Origin: Stromatinia cepivora
Taxonomy: Eukaryota; Ascomycota; Leotiomycetes; Helotiales; Sclerotiniaceae
Assembly (NCBI GenBank): GCA_014898415.1
Contig: RCTD01000001.1
Span: 1,922,001 to 1,986,000, forward strand
Length of the DNA stretch: 64,000 bases
Reading direction: 5' to 3'
Numbering within the stretch: position 1 is the stretch's first letter; each line of letters opens with the position of its first letter. Both the position numbers and the translations under genes were made by a program. The notes under the pieces were generated by a model, which saw nothing but the letters and a program-made list of their open reading frames with translations, searched no databases and was not told the DNA's origin. Below, one piece after another: positions 23,838 through 34,230 of this stretch.

Positions 23838-25927
23838 AGAATTCTAGAAATGATACCCGGCACATACATGACATAAAGGACTGGACGTTCATATTTCCAA
23901 AGACATGATTCGGCTTTATCAACCACTGTCTTCCAAATGTCCAGCATGCGGCTCGAGTTCTATTTTGACCCAACCAAGAGATCTACTGGTGGAATATAGA
24001 TTAAAGCATAGAGCATGGCATTCATGGCTACGTTTGCAAAGGAATACCAATAGATGAGAGTAAGAATACCATATATATCTCACCTTCATGATGTAACCTT
24101 TGCCACGTGATCACAAACCTAAAATCTACGGGACTACCCCTTGTTCGTCAATCGCGCACGACTAAATGTATCGCAGTGGCTCCACTTGGAACTATATCAC
24201 GAGAAATGAATCTACACGAAAGTTGCGATGATGATCTCTCCATACCTCGCCTATGAAAATTGCCACTTGAGATAAAGACCATTGAGGGGTTGTTTATCAA
24301 GTGGGTGAATGAAGAACAATGGTATGAGATTTTAGTGGCAACTTGCAGAAGTAGAAGGGATTTTTTTGCCAAAACATAACACATGAAAACCATGTCTGGA
24401 TAGTTGTTAGACAAATATGGAGGAGTAAGAAAGAATACTCTAAAACAACTTCTATTAAGGGTTTACGGACTCATTTGATCTTCAGGATTTGATTAATTTA
24501 GTATGTATACTAAAACTTGTTACAGTTGGTTTCTTGGGCTGAGTCCTGGACAGTGGGTTGTTTTCTTTGTGAAGCATGATGACAGGACTTGGATGATTGA
24601 CCATGCTCATGCGTCCATCCATCAACCCACCAATGTAAGAAAAATGGGGTTGGTTGCACTGGTAAAGGATTGGCCAAATTGAATGAATAGGAAGACTTTT
24701 GGATGAATGTGAGGAGGGTCACCGATTCTTCTTTTTGAAGTATTCGAATATGATGTGACTTGATGTGATGAATGGAAGGAATTTCCAGAATGTATGGCTA
24801 GGGGTAAGGTTGGTAAGATGGGTAAGATTATTCGTGGCATGCAGAAAGGCTTGCAGGAAGTACGTACCTAGTATCTTTGAATATATAGCAGTATTATACA
24901 GGGGAAATAGCGAATAGAAACTTCTCATCTTCTCATGATAGTATAACTCTCTTGGGATAAAAGCTTTCGACTCGGGGAATCATAATGAGGGGAATTAGAC
25001 TGACTACTAGGTACTCCTATTCAATGATATCAATGATTTGAAGGACAATATCATTATGGGATTCTGTTTCTCTCCCAAATCGATTCTCCTCAATTATTAT
25101 GAGTGAATTGAAATGAAATGTAGTATATCCATAAACAGACATTTTTCCTTTGATCATTTCATTGGATGATAATATATATATATATATATATATATCTTGC
25201 GTGGTAAAAGAAGAGATTGAAAAGAAAGGGGGGAAAAAAGCCTTGAGCATATCTAACAAGTGGGAAACAAGTTCGAATCATACATACATACATGCGTACA
25301 TACATACTCTACTCTACGGTAGCTTTTAAATCCCAAAATCCGTCAACTTGTAACTTGCCTACCTAGTGATGTGATAGTGGAACAAACCAAAGAATTCACA
25401 ACCCATCAACTCTTAAAATCTACCTACTAGTCAGTCATAAGCGACCTTGGACGACCCTCAAGAAACCCCAGCACCATCAAGTTTCCAGTTTGGAAAAACA
25501 GAAGAGATTCTTATTCCTAATTCTTTCACAGCAACAACTTTATTAAAAGATATTCAACAATATCTTCTTGTATTTGGAAATTCAACACATCGAATCTACC
25601 TAATAAGTCAATATAATCAACTTTCTTTCGAGAAATATCGCGTATTTGACATTTCTAACTCAGCGCGATACGGTCGGAAAGATTAGAAAGAATTACCTTT
25701 GACCTCATCCTCATCCACTTCCAACGTCAACTGTCAACTCCTTCTTCATCATCGCGCAATTATTCCCCATTACGACGATCCAAGGCATACTCTACTACTT
25801 TAGACTCGATGGTCTATTGCCTTTGATCTCGAGAATACATACTAATACTTCGAATACTTCAATAATTCGGACGTGATAAGTCTGAGCCCACCTTAGGGTC
25901 GAAACGATTACTTCTTGCAATTGTGCC
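23838..25927. other. Intergenic and probable 5' region of the LAMMER kinase gene
   Basis: No gene seen. It contains a (TA)n run at about 25170-25195 and a CATACATACATA tract near 25280-25305. Sequence at about 25440-25920 is C/T-rich and probably includes promoter and 5' UTR of the kinase gene; the 79-codon frame at 25447 lacks an ATG start and a domain. Confidence 0.45.
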
Positions 25928-28210
25928 ATGTCGACTCCATCGACTTTACCTCCTCATCATCCCAATTACGGATACTCCCATCATCAGAATTATCAGTCAA
26001 ACAATCCATATCGAGCGAGCAATAGTCTGTTGAACGGTAGTAGTCGTTTGGGCGCCTCATACACCATTCCGACTAACTCGTCGAGTAATAGCACATCTTC
26101 GAGTGCAGCTCCCTCAAAGTCACATCAACTTCCCTCACATCCAGCAAAAACGAAATCTACAACTACAAACTCTCCAAGAAAGTCCGCCGTCATGGTTTCC
26201 TCCTCGTCGCATGTGCCTCCCCCACAAAAGAGACAAAGATCAAAGGAGAGACAACCAGATTGGGATAAGTTCTATGAGAATGGTTTACCTAAAGAGGTAA
26301 TTGTAATTGATAGTTCTGAATCGCCAGAACCATCCTTGGACATTTCTTCACATATTCAAACAAATAATTCTGCAGTGGCAGCGAATAGTCGACATGCGGC
26401 GAAGAAGAGAAAACGCAATGATGCATATGATCCCGTATATCAACTTGATCCCTCGATCGATCCGAGTCCACAATACAAATCAGAATCTGGTTCCACCATA
26501 TCAACCGATCGCACAACATCAGCAATTCATACGACCGCAGCTACGTCCCTTGGCTCCCACTCATCAAATGGGCAAAATGGTTACGAGGCCACGGAAATCA
26601 TAGGACAAAAAAGGAAAAGAACAAACACCAGGTTGCAAATTGCCAATGAAGCCAAGCGGAAAGAACTGGAAGTCAATGGGGACGCATTTAGCAATTACAT
26701 ACCACCCCCTAAACCACCCATAAAATCTCGCGATGTTCCAGTAAGACCTGTTACGGATGTAAGTCTCGATGGTTTCCACAGTTGTGATCGGAAGCTAACA
26801 TACACGAAGAACTCTTATACTAAGAATACCAAAGTCGATGATGAAGATGGTCATTACATTGTTGTTCCGGAAACGAACTTGACCACACAATGTAAGTTTC
26901 CGTGGGACGATCCATTAACCCGCCACAAACTAACACGCAAAACAGACTCGGTCCAGAAATTACTCGGCCAGGGAACTTTTGGAAAAGTCGTGCAAGCTAA
27001 AGATCTTCATAATGACAAACTTGTTGCCATCAAGATCATTCGATCTGTGCAGAAATACCGAGATGCTTCGAAAATCGAATTACGGGTCCTATCAACACTC
27101 AAAGCAAATGATCATGAGAACCGAAACAGATGTATACATCTACGGGATTGCTTTGATTACAGAGGGCACATATGTATAGTCATGGATCTACTGGGACAGA
27201 GTGTTTTCGATTTCTTAAAGGGAAATTCCTTCGTACCATTCCCCAATTCTCAAATTCAGAGCTTTGCACGGCAGTTGTTCACAAGTGTTGCTTGTAAGTA
27301 TCTTGAGCCTTCAACTCGACTCACTAACTAATACTAAATCAGTTCTACACGACTTAAACTTAATTCACACAGATCTCAAACCGGAGAACATCTTATTATG
27401 CAATAGTGCATATCAAGCTTTTACCTACAGCCGCAAGATTCCTTCTTCATCAACTACAGTTAGCCGGCAAGCGGCACAGCGGAAAGTCCTTCTGGATACA
27501 GAAATTCGACTTATTGATTTTGGTTCCGCAACATTTCAGGACGAATATCACTCATCTGTTGTATCTACGCGTCATTACCGGGCTCCGGAGATTATTCTTG
27601 GACTTGGTTGGTCTTTCCCATGCGATATCTGGAGTATTGGATGTATACTTGTCGAGTTCTTCACAGGGGATGCCCTTTTTCAAACACATGATAACCTGGA
27701 GCATTTGGCCATGATGGAAGCGGTATGCGATAAGAGACTAGATAGTCATCTCATTCAGCAAGTCAACACTATGGCAAAACGAAATGGAGGGAATCCAGCT
27801 CAAAAGTAAGGACCCTAGGAACCTTTCTTGGAATATATACTGATGCTATTTCTCAGATATTTCAAGCGCTTAAAACTTGAATACCCAAATGCTGATACCA
27901 CAAGGGCGTCCCGGCGATTTGTAAAGGCTATGAAACCCTTACATGTAAGTTATTCTCAATATTCTTTATAGCGGACTTTACTAACAAATCAAAGGAAATC
28001 ATTAAGGATCAATCGAGGTTTAGCAAAAATTTCCTAGATCTATTGAAAAAGATATTTGTCTATGATCCAAATGAACGTATTACAGCCAAGCAGGCTCTTC
28101 AACATCCATGGTTTAAGGAAGCTGCAACGGCAGACGATGGTACGGAGGCAACAAAAATCAGATTACAAAGGCAGAGCGGAACATATGTGGCACCACAGAG
28201 GCATCACTGA
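25928..28210 (+). CDS. KNS1: LAMMER (CLK/Kns1/Lkh1) dual-specificity protein kinase (710 aa)
   Basis: Exons 25928-27293, 27343-27805, 27857-27944, 27995-28210. Residues 1-~330 are a low-complexity Ser/His/Pro-rich region with basic clusters ('KKRKR', 'GQKRKR') suggesting nuclear targeting. The kinase domain follows: glycine loop 'GQGTFGKV' (from ~347), 'VAIKIIR', catalytic loop 'HTDLKPEN' (Asp466), 'DFG' (Asp514), the activation segment '[14 protein letters not shown]', and 'EHLAMMEAV' (575-), a variant of the diagnostic EHLAMMER box. The C-terminal lobe ends '[12 protein letters not shown]'. LAMMER kinases phosphorylate SR-type splicing factors and control growth and stress responses. The HTDLKPEN and LAMMER boxes make the assignment firm. 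The first intron interrupts just before '[12 protein letters not shown]'. Confidence 0.93.
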
Positions 28211-28662
28211 GCGATTCATGAACTATGACGGCGTAAATGGCATGGGACACGGGATATCTTATTACTCTGCACTACTTGTTTAGTTTTAGCAGCAGATCGC
28301 GGTGGTAATGACTTTTGTATTATTTTACATAAATATTCTGCTTCCGGAAATAATCTGGGCGTCTTGATTACTTTGAGGAAATAGACACAGGATGGAATTC
28401 CAGCGGAGTTAACACAATCAACTTATCATAATGTTAAGAGACTCGTTGGCTTTAAAAAGATTTTCATTTAAATAACTACCTAGTCTAGTCCATGGGTATT
28501 GGAATCCTATGAGTTTGATATTGAATGCCATAAGACGACGTTTCGGCTACCGTAGAATTTTACAAACCATGTCATAATTTTTATAAGTGTACGAGTATCG
28601 ATGGATAACATTTTGTAGGACTGCGACAAGAAAAAATGAAGTAAACATTTTCTTCGGGCTTA
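28211..28662. other. Intergenic between the kinase and tRNase Z genes
   Basis: Head-to-tail spacer of about 450 bases serving as 3' region of the kinase gene and 5' region of the tRNase Z gene. No further feature seen. Confidence 0.5.
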
Positions 28663-31503
28663 ATGCAGAAACTCTCATCAATTACAAGACTGAAGCTCAA
28701 ATCTAGATTTCAGAATCTTAGAAACTCACTACGCAAAGCAATAAAAGCTTTCCCAAGGAAAGAGGGGTATACTTTTCCTCCACATCCAGCAAGATTATCT
28801 CCTTTACCTACTCGATATATTTTGGAAAATAAGGATAATCTACTAGTCTCTCCGGAATCATCTCGCAAGCTTACAGAATTTGAGAATAGAAAGCGATTTC
28901 TTATTCTCAGAGAAAACCAGGAGAATGTGTATCACAGCGTAAAATACAGGAGACCAACGAACGACAGAAGGGCAAGACATCACAGACCAGGAGATCTAGT
29001 CAAGATGCGCAATTATATTCAATTCCTTACAACGCCCACGGTGGATACGCCTGGGACCACATTGCTTCTGCACTTCGATAATAAAAGATACTTGATTGGG
29101 AATATTGCGGAGGGAACTCAAAGAGCATGTGTGCAGGGCAAGATTGGGTTGATGAAGGTTGGGGAGGTTTTTATGACTGGAAAAGTGGATTGGGCTTCGA
29201 CTGGAGGAATGTTGGGCATGATTCTGACATTGGCAGATGCGACGAGCACTTCGAGAGAGGCACAGTTTCAACATGAGAACGCGAAGATGCAGAAGAAGGG
29301 AGCACTTGCCACGAAACCAGAGAAGGCCTTTTTGAATATCCATGGAGGGGAAAATCTGACTCATCTACTTGCGACAGCTAGAAGATTTGTGTTCAGAAAT
29401 GGTATGCCATTATACACAAATGAGTATCGCCCGGATAGAGAGCAGAGAACGAATTGGAATCCTTCGTGGAGTGATGATAATATCAAGGTTTGGGCTATGG
29501 CAATTAAGTCGGAAGGAAATGCAAAGCGCCGTGGAAAAAGAAGCCATGATGAATTTTCAGATGATTCTCCGGATGGTTCTCTTGCTGAAAAAGGCCAGGA
29601 TCTTATACTTAAGGAAGTCCGAGAACTTCAAGCTGAAGAGGATAATAAACATCAAATACGAAAGTCTGTCGTATCTTCTATGTTCGATTCGGATTGGAAA
29701 TTAGACACTCTTCATTCTATGAAACTCAAGGATGTTAAAATGCCTGCTGCCATTTTTATTAGGGATTCAAATGGTAAGATACAGAAATATCAAGGACCTA
29801 AGCCCGGAGGAAATCAGGAAGTTCCCGATATTGAAGTCCTTACACGAAAACCTTGGCCAGGAGCACTCGTGGAATCTTTACCTCCGACTAAACCTTCCAC
29901 CAGTTCAGTCTCATACATCATCAAGAATTATCCTCAGCGTGGAAAGTTTAATGCCAAAGAAGCCGAGCGATTGAATGTCAAACGAGGTGCTGATTATCGA
30001 ATTTTGGTATCAGGAAGAAGTGTGATTGCGACTGATGGTACCACTGTCACTCCAGAACAAGTCTTGGGAGAAAGTAAAGAAGGTACCGGTGTTGCAATTC
30101 TAGAAGTACCTGATGTCTCTTACATTAGAGGACTACTCGCTCGTGAAGAATGGAAATCAGAAGAGGTCATGGCTGGTGTTGAATTAGTGATATGGATTTT
30201 GGGTCCTGGTGTTTTAGCAGACCCCAGTATACAAAAGTTCATGGAAGAGCACAAGAAATTCACACATATTGTCTCGTCGCAAGATAATTCTCCAAATTAT
30301 CTTGCGTTTAGCTCGGCCGCAGCTCAGGCTATTCGTTTGCATCTTCTCGATTCAAAACGTTTCCCAATTCCTTCGTTCAGCAATGTATCCGAGCCACCAT
30401 CTCAGCCCGTACCATATTTAAAGGCAAAATTAGGGAAAACTATGCTACTCGAACCAAAATTCGAGATTCAAGATGACAAGTGCATTCCTTATCTTGATAC
30501 TGAACAGGTGGTAAAGGAAGCAGATCTTGAAGTTCTTGCTTTGGCAAATGAAGCTAGAAAAGAGATCATGAGCCCAGAGTATCAAGCAAAGCTTGATGAA
30601 GTTCAAAAAGACATACCATGCAAGGATGCAGAAGTTATTACTCTTGGAACTGGTTCGGCTTTACCTTCGAAATATCGAAATGTTTCAGCTACTTTACTCC
30701 GTATTCCTGAATATGGCAATTACCTATTCGATGCTGGTGAGAATACACTTGGTCAAATGAAGAGAGTATTTGGCAAAGATTTACCAGGTGTACTTTCCAA
30801 TCTCAAAGCAATCTGGATCAGTCATCTTCACGCTGATCATCATCTTGGTACTGCTTCAGTTATCAAAGCATGGCATGAAGAGACATCTAAACATGAAGCA
30901 ACGAGAAACAATAAACTCGCCATAGCATCGGATCACGGTATGATTCATTGGTTGACGGAATACTCCGAAGTCGAGTATTATGGATTTGAAAGACTTGAGC
31001 TTATTGAGATGACTCCAGCGGTCAATAACCTCCACGAAGAATTCACACCAGCACAAACCGAAGCATTTGGTCTCTCATCTATCCAAGCTTGTCAGGTGAG
31101 CCATTGTCATGGCGCTTTGGCAGTTGCATTCAACTTCCCAAATGGATTCAAGGTTGCTTATTCGGGTGATTGTCGACCTTCACAAGACTTTGTTAGAATT
31201 GGCCAAGGTGCAACATTGTTGATTCACGAGGCTACATTCGATGATGAACTTCAAGGTGATGCTATTGCCAAGAAACATTCCACCACCTCAGAAGCGATGA
31301 ATATTGGAAAGGGTATGGGAGCAAGACGTATTTTACTTACTCACTTCTCTCAAAGGTATCAAAAGATACCAGTTATGGATAGTGAAGTTACAGATCAAGT
31401 TGCTATTGTCGCATTTGATTACATGAAAGTTAAGATATCTGATTTTTCGAATATAGCGGCATTTAGACCGGCGTTATTAAAGCTTTATGAAGAGAAAGAA
31501 TAG
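28663..31503 (+). CDS. TRZ1: Long-form tRNase Z (RNase Z, Trz1/ELAC2), 946 aa
   Basis: Single uninterrupted exon. The endonuclease removes 3' trailers from precursor tRNAs. It has the two-half architecture of long-form tRNase Z: an N-terminal beta-lactamase-like half that has lost metal ligands ('TPTVDTPGTTLLLHFD', 'NIAEGTQRA', a probable exosite near 'TSREAQ') and a C-terminal catalytic half with 'ITLGTGSALPSKYRNVSA', 'FDAGE' and the metal-binding 'HLHADHH' at 721-727. Further ligands lie in 'SGDCRP', 'HEATFDD' and 'LTHFSQRY'. The first 35 residues are rich in Lys/Arg and Ser with no acidic residue before Glu34, like a mitochondrial presequence. Met115 begins the conserved domain ('MRNYIQFLTTP') and could start a shorter form. 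Length fits the fungal family. Confidence 0.95.
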   Translation: MQKLSSITRLKLKSRFQNLRNSLRKAIKAFPRKEGYTFPPHPARLSPLPTRYILENKDNLLVSPESSRKLTEFENRKRFLILRENQENVYHSVKYRRPTNDRRARHHRPGDLVKMRNYIQFLTTPTVDTPGTTLLLHFDNKRYLIGNIAEGTQRACVQGKIGLMKVGEVFMTGKVDWASTGGMLGMILTLADATSTSREAQFQHENAKMQKKGALATKPEKAFLNIHGGENLTHLLATARRFVFRNGMPLYTNEYRPDREQRTNWNPSWSDDNIKVWAMAIKSEGNAKRRGKRSHDEFSDDSPDGSLAEKGQDLILKEVRELQAEEDNKHQIRKSVVSSMFDSDWKLDTLHSMKLKDVKMPAAIFIRDSNGKIQKYQGPKPGGNQEVPDIEVLTRKPWPGALVESLPPTKPSTSSVSYIIKNYPQRGKFNAKEAERLNVKRGADYRILVSGRSVIATDGTTVTPEQVLGESKEGTGVAILEVPDVSYIRGLLAREEWKSEEVMAGVELVIWILGPGVLADPSIQKFMEEHKKFTHIVSSQDNSPNYLAFSSAAAQAIRLHLLDSKRFPIPSFSNVSEPPSQPVPYLKAKLGKTMLLEPKFEIQDDKCIPYLDTEQVVKEADLEVLALANEARKEIMSPEYQAKLDEVQKDIPCKDAEVITLGTGSALPSKYRNVSATLLRIPEYGNYLFDAGENTLGQMKRVFGKDLPGVLSNLKAIWISHLHADHHLGTASVIKAWHEETSKHEATRNNKLAIASDHGMIHWLTEYSEVEYYGFERLELIEMTPAVNNLHEEFTPAQTEAFGLSSIQACQVSHCHGALAVAFNFPNGFKVAYSGDCRPSQDFVRIGQGATLLIHEATFDDELQGDAIAKKHSTTSEAMNIGKGMGARRILLTHFSQRYQKIPVMDSEVTDQVAIVAFDYMKVKISDFSNIAAFRPALLKLYEEKE

Positions 31504-31711
31504 TTTAGGATTGGCATTTTTGCGATTTCACGACTACGAAGGACACGGGGAAAAGCATGGTTTAGGGTGGGGCATTATCAATTAAATAAGGTCTTAGACA
31601 GGGCATATAAGGAAAGATGTTTATATTGTAAAGTACTAACAAAGAAAATTCTATATTTTGAGGAGACCAGCTCTTCTCTTCTTTCATTCCCAAAACTACT
31701 TCTACTCCACT

Positions 31712-33169
31712 CTATTTCATGAAATCACTAAATCGAGTTTCCCGATCACAGTGCTTACCCTCAGGGTGAGCAACATGTGAGCTTCGTGAGAAAGGATTTA
31801 CTTGAGGTTCAGGTCGTCGATGACGTGGCGCGGCTTTTTGTTTGGGTTTGTTCTCATAACTCGTAGTACGAGGAGAAGGAGGCGTGGGAGATGCTCGTGG
31901 ATTTTCATAGTAGTTTCCGCGGTAAGCAGGGTGACTGTTCGCTGGTGGATCTGCAAATGGATTTCTGAAGTGAGGTTTATCATCTTTATCTGATTCGGCG
32001 GTGACATTCTCCTCACTTCCAACGAGATGCCGATATGCGCTGGCGCGCTCTTTGGCTCTGTCTTGAGAAATTTTTGAAGCGGTGTATTCGTGGCGGGAAT
32101 AGACTGATGCCTTTTTTCCTTTCACAGGTCTTGATATGTTATGGAAAAATCCATCAGTGTAAATCATGGTGTCGCGAAAGGCAGCATGAACACCTTCTGC
32201 CGAGTGTGCATTTTGAGTAGATGTATTTGCGAGAGACGTTTTCGACATCATATTGGCATAAAAATCCACAATTTCATTCTCCACATCTCCATCTCCTTCT
32301 TTATCTTCTTCAGTAAAATCGTGTCCAAGAAGTGTTTGGGCCTCGCTATTTCTCTCAAAAGGATTATTCATTCCACTTAATTGTTCTCTTATCGCTGCTT
32401 TTCGAAGTGTCTGAAGATGTTTTCGACATCTCCCGATTTCTCTTCCTAAACCTGTCGATTCAAGTATCAAGGCGTCGAAATCTCCATGCCATTCTCCCCA
32501 TGCTCGTACTACATCAACCCAACCCTTCATCTCTCTATTCTTCTTTCTGCGTCCCCAAATCGACGCAAACAAATCACGGATAATATTTCGATCCCCACCA
32601 ATCGTCGCAAGAATACAAGCTTCACAGCCCGAAGCCACACGTTCGTAGCGCGGCTCTGAGGGAGATACTTGATATGCTTGACGATAAAAATCAGGTTGCA
32701 TCCATATACTATTCACCCTTTGCATTCGAACGACAAATTCTCGCACATTGACGGGTAATTCATCAACTGGTATTTCAGAAACAAGTCGCTGAATCCGCGT
32801 CGTACATTCGGCTGTTGCCTCTAGAAATATCTTGCGGATCAGATACGGATTTAACGGTTTATGCACAGGGCATAATATCGCCTTGGTCTCGCCCAATCGT
32901 ATAGAGGAAATGGAGGCCGCGACGCGCGAGATTAGTCCGCTGGATTTGGGGTGTAGGAGGCAGGGGGGAAAGGTTTGCAGGAGGGTTTCTTGGTCGTGGA
33001 ACCAGGGGTCGTTCGGGAGCGTTCCTGGAATGAGGGTTAGGAGTTGGGTGAGCAGATCGAGGGATGTGCTGGTGAATTCGGAGAGTTTGTCGGTTGGAGA
33101 GGGAATGTTGATTTTTCCTGCAGTGGTGGTGCGCGGTTGGGGGAGGAGTGGATCGAGGAATTTTTGCAT
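31712..33169 (-). CDS. Conserved fungal hypothetical protein (485 aa)
   Basis: Uninterrupted ORF with an ATG start and good codon content. I do not recognise a named family. The N-terminal ~290 residues look globular and helical, with a cluster 'GCEACILATIGGDRNIIRDL' and a Trp-rich segment 'MKGWVDVVRAWGEWHGDFD'. Residues ~380-485 are disordered, Ser/Pro/Arg/His-rich ('RNPFADPPANSHPAYRG', 'APRHRRPEP'). It resembles the uncharacterised proteins common in Pezizomycotina with a conserved helical N-terminus and a disordered tail. It converges with tRNase Z, whose stop is only 208 bases away. No catalytic motif is visible. Confidence 0.75.
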   Translation of the reverse strand: MQKFLDPLLPQPRTTTAGKINIPSPTDKLSEFTSTSLDLLTQLLTLIPGTLPNDPWFHDQETLLQTFPPCLLHPKSSGLISRVAASISSIRLGETKAILCPVHKPLNPYLIRKIFLEATAECTTRIQRLVSEIPVDELPVNVREFVVRMQRVNSIWMQPDFYRQAYQVSPSEPRYERVASGCEACILATIGGDRNIIRDLFASIWGRRKKNREMKGWVDVVRAWGEWHGDFDALILESTGLGREIGRCRKHLQTLRKAAIREQLSGMNNPFERNSEAQTLLGHDFTEEDKEGDGDVENEIVDFYANMMSKTSLANTSTQNAHSAEGVHAAFRDTMIYTDGFFHNISRPVKGKKASVYSRHEYTASKISQDRAKERASAYRHLVGSEENVTAESDKDDKPHFRNPFADPPANSHPAYRGNYYENPRASPTPPSPRTTSYENKPKQKAAPRHRRPEPQVNPFSRSSHVAHPEGKHCDRETRFSDFMK

Positions 33170-33744
33170 AGTTGCTCTTGGCTTTCTTGATTTCTGGTTT
33201 GGTTGTTTGGGGGTGGCTTTGGTACTTTTGTTTTCCAGTTTGGTGTGTGTGGATGTGGATGTTTAGACTGGATGTTTGAATTGGATGTTAAAAGTTGGAT
33301 AGTTTCGATCTCTTGAATCTCCTATTACTTTCTGGAATTGAAGATCTCTTTGTATATTCACAATCGCATTGTTTTGAATCCATTCTAGAAGTAAGTGTAT
33401 TTTCTTTGATTTATCTAGCTCTGTACTACATATGTCTCGTTTTGCATTGTTGATTCGCTTTGTTTTGGAGAATAGGGACTTTTATTAGAGTGAGCATTGT
33501 TTTGGTATTTCTTTATACTTTCAAGAGTTCTTTGAGTGGAATAATCACTTTGTATCATTTTCTTTCAGAAAATAGATCCTGAACAATAGAATCAAAGGAT
33601 CGAGATTCCTTTGTTTAAAAATAGAAATCGTGTATTTAATGTTACATATTCCCATCTCTAGATTCTTTTCTTTTCGTTTCTCTTCAGCAATTAGTACCGC
33701 CACAACATCAAAACAATTCCCAACCCCAAACCAAACCGAAGAAA
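33170..33744. promoter_or_regulatory. Divergent intergenic / upstream region
   Basis: Lies between the minus-strand hypothetical gene and the small plus-strand ORF at 33745, so it probably carries promoters for both. T-rich on the plus strand. No specific element identified. Confidence 0.35.
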
Positions 33745-34131
33745 ATGCCCTTCCACATCCCGCAGCTTCGCCTTCCAGGCCGCAGCTCTACCCCGAACAC
33801 AAAATCGAATTCGAATTCGAAGTTCCGCTCTCACACTTTCCCTTTTTCTTTCCGCTCAAACTCAAGCGCAAGCTCAAGCTCAGCCTCAACATCTCCTAAT
33901 ATTTCCCGCTCTACGCAGACTTCATCCTCAACCCCAACTCCCCGCTCGACTCAATCATCCAGCGGAACACAAACCGAACCACAATCACCCTTAAACTCCT
34001 ACACATCCTTTACGAAATTTAATATCAAACCACCGCGTAATAGCGGGATGGCGATGCCGCCTTGGTATGTGGTTGTGGGGAGAGTGGTGGTAGCTTGGTT
34101 TTGGAGGGGGAGGGGGGGTTGGAGTTGGTAG
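33745..34131 (+). CDS. Small Ser/Thr-rich hypothetical protein (128 aa or start of a spliced gene)
   Basis: ATG in a favourable AAGAAA context. The product begins 'MPFHIPQLRLPGRSS' and is then Ser/Thr/Asn-rich and probably disordered until a more conserved-looking 'SFTKFNIKPPRNSGMAMPPW'. A GTATGT donor overlaps the Trp codon at 34065, so the last ~22 residues (Val/Gly/Trp/Arg) may be intronic. No family recognised. It lies just upstream of the splice-signal array and on the same strand, so it may be the 5' exon of the transcript through that array. That link is inference. Confidence 0.4.
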   Translation: MPFHIPQLRLPGRSSTPNTKSNSNSKFRSHTFPFSFRSNSSASSSSASTSPNISRSTQTSSSTPTPRSTQSSSGTQTEPQSPLNSYTSFTKFNIKPPRNSGMAMPPWYVVVGRVVVAWFWRGRGGWSW

Positions 34132-34230
34132 GTGGTTGAGAGGGGGCGAGAATGGATTTCTGGGGAGAGAAAGAAAGATGGAAATGGGGGGAAAGAGAGA
34201 TTGGAGGAAGAAGAGAGAGATATAAATGAG

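Noticed and set aside
25447..25686. 79-codon plus-strand frame upstream of the LAMMER kinase
   Set aside because: No ATG, no domain, and no good splice link to the kinase start at 25928; treated as upstream region.
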